A stretch of 64,000 nucleotides of DNA from contig JAVBNE010000002.1 of assembly GCA_031551755.1 (NCBI GenBank), positions 1-64,000 of the forward strand, given 5' to 3'. The position numbers were made by a program, and so were the translations under genes. The notes below the pieces were generated by a model. It was not told the DNA's origin, ran no database searches, and was given only the letters and a program-made list of their open reading frames with translations. The stretch comes from JAVBMU01 sp031551755. GTDB taxonomy: Bacteria; Actinomycetota; Actinomycetes; Actinomycetales; Cellulomonadaceae. Below are positions 22,021 through 28,737 of the stretch, one piece after another (within the stretch, counting starts at the first letter, position 1; each line of letters begins with the position of its first letter).

Positions 22021-23070
22021 GTGCATGGAGAGTTCAAAGTCCCCGGTGGCAAGCTGGTTGTGGCCGATGTCGAGGTCGCGGATGGTCGAATGACCTCCGT
22101 GTCGGTCTCGGGCGACTTCTTCCTCGAACCCGATGAGGCGCTCGCCGAGATCGACCAATCGCTCACGGGTTTGCCGGAGACCTCTTCCGTGTCCCAGCTG
22201 ACGGCCGCCCTGGGAAGGGTCCTCGACGACCGCGTGACCATGGTCGGCTTCAGTCCCGAGGCCGTGGCCATCGCTGTGCGCCGGGCCGTGGGCCGGGCGA
22301 CCGGCTGGTCCGACCACACCTTCGAGTTGGTGCACGAGGGTCCGCAGAGTCCGGCGATGCACCTGGCTCTCGATCAGGTGCTCATTGAGGAACTCGACGC
22401 CGGGCGGCGTGGACCCACCCTACGGATCTGGGAGTGGGCGTCGCCGACGGTGATCATCGGCTCCTTCCAGTCGCTGCGCAACGAGGTTGATGAAGAGGCC
22501 GCCACACGGCTGGGCATCGACGTGGTACGCAGGATCTCGGGTGGTGGCGCTATGTTCGTCGAACCCGGCAACTCCATCACCTACTCGCTCTACGTGCCTG
22601 GCTCTCTCGTTGAAGGGCTGAGTTTCGAGCGTTCTTATGCCTTCTTGGACGACTGGGTACTCGGCGCCCTGGCCAGCGTCGGGATCGAGGCGACCTACAA
22701 GCCGCTCAACGACATCGCCTCACCCGCCGGCAAGATCGCTGGGGCGGCTCAGAAGCGGCTGCGTGGTGGCGCCGTCCTGCATCACGTCACAATGTCCTAC
22801 GACATCGACGCGGACAAGATGCTGCAGGTGTTGCGCATCGGCCGGGAGAAGCTGTCGGACAAAGGCACGACCAGCGCCAACAAGCGCGTCGACCCGCTGC
22901 GGTCCCAGACGGGTCTGAGCCGGGTGGAAGTCATCGAGGCTTTCACGGCCCACTTCCGCTCTCGCTACGAGACCGTTTCGGGTGCGGTCTCCGCGGCCGA
23001 ACATGAGCGTGCCCAGGAGCTCGTGCGGACGAAGTTCGCGACGGCGGAGTGGACAGCACGGGTTCCGTGA
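22021..23070 (+). CDS. Lipoate-protein ligase family protein
   Basis: 349 aa with inverted domain order. Residues ~1-85 ('HGEFKVPGGKLVVADV') match the accessory C-terminal domain of LplA, and residues ~100-330 match the BPL/LplA catalytic domain with 'RRISGGGAMFVEPGNSITYSL' and the lysine of 'ASPAGKIAGAAQKR'. It should adenylate and transfer lipoate, or a related acyl group, to lipoyl domains in the cytoplasm. The start GTG 22021 follows from the -10 box and from the typical N-terminus. No lipoyl-dependent enzyme is nearby. Confidence 0.85.
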   Translation: MHGEFKVPGGKLVVADVEVADGRMTSVSVSGDFFLEPDEALAEIDQSLTGLPETSSVSQLTAALGRVLDDRVTMVGFSPEAVAIAVRRAVGRATGWSDHTFELVHEGPQSPAMHLALDQVLIEELDAGRRGPTLRIWEWASPTVIIGSFQSLRNEVDEEAATRLGIDVVRRISGGGAMFVEPGNSITYSLYVPGSLVEGLSFERSYAFLDDWVLGALASVGIEATYKPLNDIASPAGKIAGAAQKRLRGGAVLHHVTMSYDIDADKMLQVLRIGREKLSDKGTTSANKRVDPLRSQTGLSRVEVIEAFTAHFRSRYETVSGAVSAAEHERAQELVRTKFATAEWTARVP

Positions 23071-23238
23071 CGGTGCGGTTCTTGCGACCGTGCGGGATTT
23101 TCGTGGGCGCACCTGAGTGAGCGTGCAGTACTGGTGAAAGGCCGCGCCGAGCACCGGTTGCCGTGGCATACGATAGGGCAGATCCGTCTACGGTGACGGT
23201 ATGAGTTCCGACGAGGCCGTCGGTGAGAGGAGTGCCTC

Positions 23239-24279
23239 ATGAAGGCTGTTCAGTACGTTACCCCGGGCGAACCGGTCCAGGTGGTCGATATCCCGAAACC
23301 CGTTCCTGGCCCGGGTCAGGTGCTGCTCAAGATAACCGCGGCGGGAGTGTGCCACTCGGATATAGCCGTGCAGCGCATGCCCGCCGAGAGGGTCGCGGCC
23401 ATGGGTCTGCCCTTGACGCTCGGCCACGAGCCGGTCGGCACGATCGCGGAGTTCGGGCCTGGTGCGACCGGGGAGTTCGCGGTCGGCGACTCGGTGATCG
23501 TTTATGGTCCCTGGGGTTGCGGCAACTGCCTGAACTGCTCCGAGGGCTACGAGAACTACTGTTCCGAAGCCGGCCGGTTGGGCATTCAGCCACCCGGTCT
23601 TGGCTCCCCTGGAGCGCTTGCCGAGTACATGATCGTCGACTCGATCCGGCATCTTGTTCCTATCGGTGATCTCGACCCGGTGATGGCGGCACCGCTCGCC
23701 GATGCAGCACTCACTCCTTACCACGCCATCAAGTCAGCAGTCAGCAAGTTGGGTGCGGGTTCTACAGCCGTGGTCATCGGGGTGGGCGGGCTCGGACACC
23801 TGGGGATCCAGATCCTCAAGGCGCTGACCCCTGCGACGGTAATCGGCCTCGACCTGAGCGAGGAAAAGCTGGCCCTAGCCAAGCGGGTGGGAGCGGATCA
23901 CACACTGCTGTCCAACGCGGATGCGGTGGCGGCGGTCAAGGAACTGACCGGTGGCCGGGGCGCGACGGCTGTCTTCGACTTCGTGGGTGTCCAGCCGGCG
24001 ATCGACCTCGCGGTGCAACTCACCTCGGTGCGCGGCGCCCTGGTTCTGGTGGGAGTCGGCGGTGGGACGGCGCAGGTTGGCTTCGGCGTGACCCCCTACG
24101 AGTGTTCGGTGATGTCCCCGTACTGGGGCACCAGGCAGGAACTCGTGGAAGTCATCGAACTTGCCCAGCGCGGGGTGCTCGGCGTGGAGACCACCACGTA
24201 CACCTTGGACGAGATGCCGGAGGTCTACGCCAAGTTCACCCGCGATGAGATCGTGGGCCGGGCAGTCGCGGTGCCCTGA
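23239..24279 (+). CDS. Zinc-dependent alcohol dehydrogenase
   Basis: 346 aa medium-chain dehydrogenase. Catalytic zinc ligands are Cys38 and His63 (GHE), and the structural zinc lobe has Cys94, Cys97, Cys100 and Cys108. The NAD(P) Rossmann motif is 'VIGVGGLGHLGIQ' near residue 176. The acidic residue after it ('GLDLSEEK') suggests NAD. The substrate is not evident; the family includes actinobacterial secondary and aryl alcohol dehydrogenases. Monocistronic, with a good GAGAGGAG site before ATG 23239, and convergent with yggS. Confidence 0.88.
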   Translation: MKAVQYVTPGEPVQVVDIPKPVPGPGQVLLKITAAGVCHSDIAVQRMPAERVAAMGLPLTLGHEPVGTIAEFGPGATGEFAVGDSVIVYGPWGCGNCLNCSEGYENYCSEAGRLGIQPPGLGSPGALAEYMIVDSIRHLVPIGDLDPVMAAPLADAALTPYHAIKSAVSKLGAGSTAVVIGVGGLGHLGIQILKALTPATVIGLDLSEEKLALAKRVGADHTLLSNADAVAAVKELTGGRGATAVFDFVGVQPAIDLAVQLTSVRGALVLVGVGGGTAQVGFGVTPYECSVMSPYWGTRQELVEVIELAQRGVLGVETTTYTLDEMPEVYAKFTRDEIVGRAVAVP

Positions 24280-24295
24280 TCGGCTGGTTCGTCGT

Positions 24296-24334
24296 AGATC
24301 CCTGGGCCGCCGGTGCTTGGCGGTCCGGGGATCT
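24296..24334. terminator. 16-bp hairpin between convergent genes
   Basis: A 16-bp stem (two G-U pairs) formed by 24296-24311 and 24319-24334 with a 7-base loop, in the gap between the alcohol dehydrogenase and yggS stops. It could terminate transcription from either side. Confidence 0.7.
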
Positions 24335-24409
24335 GCTGCGGGCAGGTCATGGGTGGTCGCCATGGTTGCGGGTTATTCGACCCCGCCCGGACCCGCTCCC
24401 GCGGCGCCC

Positions 24410-25138
24410 TTAGGCGGTCGGTCGCGGGCCGAAGACCGCGGTCCCCACGCGGACCATCGTCGCCCCCTCCGCGATGGCGACCTTCAGGTCGGCCGTCATG
24501 CCCATGGACAGTTCACGCGCGTCGGCGGTTCCGGGAGCACCGGAGTGCCAGACCTCGTCACGGATGGCACGCAGTCGGCGGAATCCTGAACGGACCCAAG
24601 CCGTGTCGCCGCTGTGCGCGCCGATCGTCATGAACCCCGTCAGCCGCAGGCCGGGAAGCGTGCCGATCGCGCGCGCCAACTCCGGGGCGTCCTCGGGCAG
24701 GCAACCCGATTTGGTCGGCTCCGCCGAGACGTTCACCTGGACGAGGACGTCCAGCACGCGGCCTGCTCGCTCGCATCGAGTGGAGAATGCCTCCGCGATG
24801 GCCAGGGAGTCGATGCTCTGCACGGTCGTCACCGTGGCCAGCACGTGGTTGACCTTATTGCGTTGTACTGGTCCGATCATGTGAACCTCGACCTGCCCGG
24901 CGGTGACCAGGTCGGCGATGTACGGCGCCTTGGCTGTCAGTTCCTGGGCACGGTTCTCGCCGATCAGGGTCACGCCTGCCGCGATCGCCGCGCGCACCGT
25001 GTCCGCCTCCTGGGTCTTGGTCGCCACGAGTATCCGGATCTCGTTCGGCTCGCGGCCGACCGACTGCGCCGCGACGGCGACGCGCTCGCGGATCGCCGCG
25101 AACCGCTCGGTGAGATGGGCAAGGTCGGGTCCGTGCAT
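24410..25138 (-). CDS. YggS family PLP homeostasis protein
   Basis: 242 aa, PLPBP/YggS family, an alanine-racemase-like barrel without known enzyme activity that buffers pyridoxal phosphate. The PLP lysine is Lys41 in 'ILVATKT'. 'GENRAQEL', 'HMIGPVQRNKV' (usually HFIG-LQ-NK) and the C-terminal 'LSMGMTADLKVAIAEGATMVRVG' are the family signatures. It lies away from the division genes beside which it is often found. The start is fixed by a -10 box six bases upstream. Confidence 0.93.
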   Translation of the reverse strand: MHGPDLAHLTERFAAIRERVAVAAQSVGREPNEIRILVATKTQEADTVRAAIAAGVTLIGENRAQELTAKAPYIADLVTAGQVEVHMIGPVQRNKVNHVLATVTTVQSIDSLAIAEAFSTRCERAGRVLDVLVQVNVSAEPTKSGCLPEDAPELARAIGTLPGLRLTGFMTIGAHSGDTAWVRSGFRRLRAIRDEVWHSGAPGTADARELSMGMTADLKVAIAEGATMVRVGTAVFGPRPTA

Positions 25139-25144
25139 CCGTTC

Positions 25145-25150
25145 AGTCTA
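25145..25150 (-). promoter_or_regulatory. yggS promoter -10, leaderless
   Basis: Reverse strand TAGACT ends six bases before ATG 25138; no ribosome-binding site fits. Confidence 0.55.
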
Positions 25151-25170
25151 GGTGGGAGGACAATGGTGGG

Positions 25171-25545
25171 ATGAAGACCATCCTCAATATCATCTGGCTG
25201 GTATTCGCTGGGCTTTGGCTGGCCCTCGGTTACGTTGCGGCGGGCATCCTCTGCTGCGTGCTGATCGTTACCATCCCGTTCGGGATCGCTTCCTTCCGCA
25301 TCGCCGGATACGCCCTATGGCCCTTCGGCCGAACGGTAGTCGACAAGCCGACGGCCGGCGCTTGGTCCGTTATCGGGAATGTGATCTGGGTGGTTGTCGC
25401 GGGGATCTGGCTTGCGATCGGCCACGTCATCACAGCCATCCCGCTGTTCATCTCGATCATCGGCATCCCGCTCGGCATCGCCAACCTCAAGATGATTCCG
25501 GTGTCCCTGTTGCCGCTCGGCAAGGAGATCGTGCCGACGCCGTAG
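25171..25545 (+). CDS. YccF domain membrane protein
   Basis: 124 aa of two repeats of the YccF motif: 'NIIWLVFAGLWLALGY' at residue ~6 and 'NVIWVVVAGIWLAIGH' at ~70, each followed by 'IPFGIASF' or 'IPLGIANLK'. Three to four membrane segments. Inner-membrane protein of unknown function, found widely. Divergent from yggS with 32 bases between the starts. GGGAGG at 25155-25160 may serve as ribosome-binding site. Confidence 0.88.
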   Translation: MKTILNIIWLVFAGLWLALGYVAAGILCCVLIVTIPFGIASFRIAGYALWPFGRTVVDKPTAGAWSVIGNVIWVVVAGIWLAIGHVITAIPLFISIIGIPLGIANLKMIPVSLLPLGKEIVPTP

Positions 25546-25548
25546 CGT
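25543..25548 (+). promoter_or_regulatory. TSUP gene promoter -10 overlapping yccF stop
   Basis: TAGCGT, whose first three bases are the yccF stop codon, ends six bases before ATG 25555. It gives the permease gene its own leaderless promoter despite the 9-base intergenic gap. Confidence 0.55.
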
Positions 25549-25554
25549 GGCCCC

Positions 25555-26286
25555 ATGGCCTGGGCGCTGCTTCTTCTCGTGTTGTGTGGTGCGGTCCTGC
25601 AACGTGTCTCGGGCATGGGGTTCGCGATGGTCGCCGGACCGTTCCTGGTGCTGCTGACGGGGCCGTTGCCAGGAGTCCTGCTCGTCAACCTCTGCGGGGC
25701 GCTGACGAGTTTCGTCATCTTGTGGCGGGTGCGGGCCGATATCGACTGGCGACGGTACGCCATGCTTGTGCCCCCGGCGCTGATCGGTATCGGGTTCGGC
25801 GCCTGGGTGGTCCGTTCGTTGCCGGCCGCGGGCATCGAGATCGTCATCGGCATCCTGGTGATCCTGGGTATGACCGCGTCACTTTTTGCGTTGCGGGTAC
25901 CGGTGGTCGACGGCCGGGCCGGGGTGGTGGCGGCTGGGCTCGTGAGCGGCACGATGAGCGCGGCAGCCGGAACGAGCGGCCCTGCCATTGCCGTCTACGC
26001 GGTGGCGACCCGCTGGGACCCGCGCCGATTCGCGGCCACGGTCCAGCCCTACTTCGCCACCATCGCGACAGTCTCCCTGGTAGCCAAACTCTTGTTCACG
26101 CCTGCTTCTTTGCCCGACCTGTCCTGGGCCGTCTGGGCGGTCATCGTGGTCGGGTGTGCCATGGGAATCGCCATCGGCGACTGGTTTGCGGGTCGGGTGC
26201 CCGCAAACCGTGTGCGGATCATCATGATCGTCCTTGCCTACGTAGGCGGCACCGCCACCCTGGTACGGGGGATCACGGGACTGTGA
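25555..26286 (+). CDS. TauE/SafE (TSUP) family permease
   Basis: 243 aa with about eight hydrophobic segments in two homologous halves: 'GMGFAMVAGPFLVLLTGP' in the first and 'GTMSAAAGTSGPAIAVYA' in the second. These correspond to the family's glycine-rich transport motifs. Sulfite, sulfonate or other organic anion export or uptake is the known range; no sulfur genes are near, so the substrate is open. Confidence 0.85.
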   Translation: MAWALLLLVLCGAVLQRVSGMGFAMVAGPFLVLLTGPLPGVLLVNLCGALTSFVILWRVRADIDWRRYAMLVPPALIGIGFGAWVVRSLPAAGIEIVIGILVILGMTASLFALRVPVVDGRAGVVAAGLVSGTMSAAAGTSGPAIAVYAVATRWDPRRFAATVQPYFATIATVSLVAKLLFTPASLPDLSWAVWAVIVVGCAMGIAIGDWFAGRVPANRVRIIMIVLAYVGGTATLVRGITGL

Positions 26287-26325
26287 CCCGGGTGCGGGGA
26301 GCTGGGGGATATGGGCGCCCCGTTC

Positions 26326-27396
26326 CTAGTTCGTCAAGGAGTTGTAGGTCCTCTCGTCCACCTTGCGCAGGCCGTCGATGCCGGGCTCGAGCAGCTTCTT
26401 GTTCTCGGGAGTCGGTTCGTGCCAAATGTAGGTGGTGGAGTCCTGAGCCAGGCTCCGTTTGTCGAGTTCGGGGAGCTGGTACTCGCGGGTGTCCTCCACC
26501 AGCACCGGCAAGTGACTGGAGGCGTCGAAGCAATAGCGCGCGGACCACTTGATGACGGGCAGGCCGGCGACCTGCAGGGGCTCCCCATCGGGGCCGATCA
26601 TGTCGGGTTGGTCTGTCGTGTACGCCAGGCATGTGGCCGGCTTGCCGTTCACCTGTGACTCCTCGGGCGTGGCCACGGTCGCATCGGTTCGCTCTGCCCA
26701 CTCGGTCAACGAGGAGAGCGTGCCCCGCAACTTGGTGACGTAATCGAGGTTCTGCTCCTGGACTGTGCCGAGGTCGTCCGGGTTGTCGAGGGCGTTCCAG
26801 TCGAAAACGGTATAGACACCAGCCTGCGGGTCGACCCAGTAGTAGTGCATGGCTCCACGAGGGCCATCGGGGTTGACGTACTTATCGTCCTCTTGGCCGA
26901 CACCGGAGCGGCCTATGTAGCCGTCCATCTCCTTGATGTTGATCCAGCGGCTCGCCGAACCGTCGCTCGTCAAATACTCCCGGGTCACGCTGGTGCCCAT
27001 CGACTCACCGGGGTGCTGGACGCCGTAGGTCTGGTCAATCTGCAAGACGGCCTCCTGGTCCTCAACGGCCTCGGTGGCCTTGGAGACGTACCAGGCGGCT
27101 GACTCGGCGGCTATGGCGCCCCGCGAGGGTCGGTTCGAGTCGGGGACGACCGAGTCGGTGATCGTTGGGACGGGAAGCCTCGGATCGTTCGTTCCGGTGT
27201 TGAGTACCAGAGTCAGAGCGACGCCCACACAGGCGGCTCCACCGAGACCACCGCCGGCGATGCCGAGGCGTCGGTGACGGGTGATGCTTCCCGGGTTGCC
27301 CGTGCCGATCCGATGGGCGATTCGGTCATGGAGCTGGGCAAAGTCCGGGTCGTCGTTCGGGGCCATGGCTCGAAGATGGTCGAGAGGGTCATTCAT
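26326..27396 (-). CDS. CU044_5270-like membrane protein
   Basis: 356 aa. A cytoplasmic N-terminus (1-42), one membrane span at about 44-66, and a large extracytoplasmic region with 'SAAWYVSKATEAVED' and 'PVLVEDTREYQLPELDKR' typical of the actinobacterial CU044_5270 family. It overlaps the upstream ECF sigma factor gene by 4 bases, a position usually held by an anti-sigma factor or a sigma-regulated envelope protein. There is no zinc-binding HxxxCxxC motif. Regulatory partnership is inferred from position only. Confidence 0.75.
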   Translation of the reverse strand: MNDPLDHLRAMAPNDDPDFAQLHDRIAHRIGTGNPGSITRHRRLGIAGGGLGGAACVGVALTLVLNTGTNDPRLPVPTITDSVVPDSNRPSRGAIAAESAAWYVSKATEAVEDQEAVLQIDQTYGVQHPGESMGTSVTREYLTSDGSASRWINIKEMDGYIGRSGVGQEDDKYVNPDGPRGAMHYYWVDPQAGVYTVFDWNALDNPDDLGTVQEQNLDYVTKLRGTLSSLTEWAERTDATVATPEESQVNGKPATCLAYTTDQPDMIGPDGEPLQVAGLPVIKWSARYCFDASSHLPVLVEDTREYQLPELDKRSLAQDSTTYIWHEPTPENKKLLEPGIDGLRKVDERTYNSLTN

Positions 27397-27980
27397 GAGT
27401 TGCTCAATTCGCTTTGGGTTCCGGACCGGTCAAGGGTGGGCGTGGACGCGGTCGGAAAGAGGTCCGGGGCGGTCGGTTGGGAAGGTTCGGCGTAGAGGCC
27501 GGCCAGTCGCTCGCGGGCCCGCTTGACACGAACCGACGCGGTGTTGGCACGGCAGCCGAGGGCGACTGCGAGCTCTTTGACGGAAAGGTCCTCGACGACG
27601 AGAAGCCGGAGGACCTCCTGGTCTTGTTCGGAGAGCTGGACCAGCGCCCGATGGAACTCATCCTGGCCGGCTATCGCACCCGCGTGGTCCGATCTGACGG
27701 TGGGGGCGGCGGCTGCGACCTTGGCAGTGAGCGCATCGCGGCGAAGCTGGGAGCGCAGGTGATTGGAGATCAGGTTGCGGGTCACTTTGAGCAGCCAGCC
27801 GAGTTCATACTCCGGAATCTCGGGCAGGCGGCGCCAAGCGATCACGAAAACCTCGCAGACGATGTCCTCCGCATCGGAGGCGGGTAGTCGCATACGGGCA
27901 AACCGGTAGATGTTCTTGGAGTACTCCCGGTAGAGGCGATCCAACTGTTCCGTGGCCTCGGTCCGAGTGGGCCTGGTCAT
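27393..27980 (-). CDS. ECF-family RNA polymerase sigma factor
   Basis: 195 aa. Region 2 is at about 20-85 ('LYREYSKNIYRFARMRL..DAEDIVCEVFVIAWRRL'). Region 4 is at ~115-170 ('LSEQDQEVLRLLVVEDLSVKELAVALGC..ASVRVKRARERL'). The start is ATG 27980, set by GAGGAG on the reverse strand; the longer frame to 28079 lacks support. Cotranscribed with the CU044_5270-like gene (ATGA overlap). Target promoters unknown. Confidence 0.88.
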   Translation of the reverse strand: MTRPTRTEATEQLDRLYREYSKNIYRFARMRLPASDAEDIVCEVFVIAWRRLPEIPEYELGWLLKVTRNLISNHLRSQLRRDALTAKVAAAAPTVRSDHAGAIAGQDEFHRALVQLSEQDQEVLRLLVVEDLSVKELAVALGCRANTASVRVKRARERLAGLYAEPSQPTAPDLFPTASTPTLDRSGTQSELSNS

Positions 27981-28109
27981 GGGTGGGTCTCCTCGAGTCT
28001 GGGGGGCTGCCCGATCGTGCTCATACTGGGAGATGTCCGGAAGCCCGGCCCCGATGACACTCGGCGTCCAGGTTCTCATGATGTGAGACGAGTGCGGACC
28101 CTCCTCCTG

Positions 28110-28661
28110 TCAGAGACTCACCCCGACGGCCGAGCCGATGCCGTAGGTGACTGACATCGCCAGGACGCCGCCCACGACCGTGCGGAAGACCGCCCGCGGC
28201 CGAGGCGCTTTGCCGAGCGTCGCGGAGGTCCACCCCGTGGTGATCAGCGCGATGACAACGGCTACGAAGGTCACCGGGACCCGCGTCGTCGTCGGCGTCA
28301 GCAGGGCTGCGGAGACGGGCAGCAGGCCGCCGATCGCGAAGGAGAGCACCGATGCGATAGCGGCTTGCCACGGATTGGTGAGGTCCCTCCCCGCGTAGCC
28401 GAGCTCCTTCTCGGTGTCGCGTTGGGTGCTTACGGAGACGTACTCACCGGCAGCCATGGACAAGGCACCGGCCACCAAGGCCGCGCCGCCGGCAGTGGCG
28501 AGGACCGGGACAGAGGACGTAGTGGCGGCGACGCCGACCACGACCCCGGCGACTGAGACGATGCCGTCGTTGGCACCGAGGACACCGGCGCGTAGCAGGT
28601 TGAGCCGGGCGCTGATGCTGAGGTTTTCGAAGCTGCTGGGTCCGTCCGCGGTGGCCGCCAT
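28110..28661 (-). CDS. VIT/CCC1-type transporter lacking the cytoplasmic metal-binding domain
   Basis: 183 aa, against ~230-240 aa for the usual family. TM1 region 'GANDGIVSVAGVVVGVA' and TM2 'ALVAGALSMAAGEYVSVSTQRD' are canonical. The normal stretch of ~45-55 residues between TM2 and TM3, a helical domain rich in Glu and His that binds iron or manganese, is reduced to 'TEKELGYAGRDLTNPW', after which TM3-TM5 resume. The frame is open and continuous, so this is an in-frame loss. The start at 28661 rests on a reverse-strand -10 TAGCGT. Transport of Fe or Mn is the family role; activity without the domain is uncertain. Confidence 0.82.
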   Translation of the reverse strand: MAATADGPSSFENLSISARLNLLRAGVLGANDGIVSVAGVVVGVAATTSSVPVLATAGGAALVAGALSMAAGEYVSVSTQRDTEKELGYAGRDLTNPWQAAIASVLSFAIGGLLPVSAALLTPTTTRVPVTFVAVVIALITTGWTSATLGKAPRPRAVFRTVVGGVLAMSVTYGIGSAVGVSL

Positions 28662-28668
28662 GGCCTTC

Positions 28669-28674
28669 ACGCTA
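28669..28674 (-). promoter_or_regulatory. VIT gene promoter -10, leaderless
   Basis: Reverse-strand TAGCGT ends seven bases before ATG 28661. It supports the internal start over one 36 bases upstream. Confidence 0.5.
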
Positions 28675-28737
28675 GGAGGTCCCGCCCGCTCGCGCATGCG
28701 AGCCGCCGCGCTCTGGCTGGGGCAGTCTCTCGGATCC

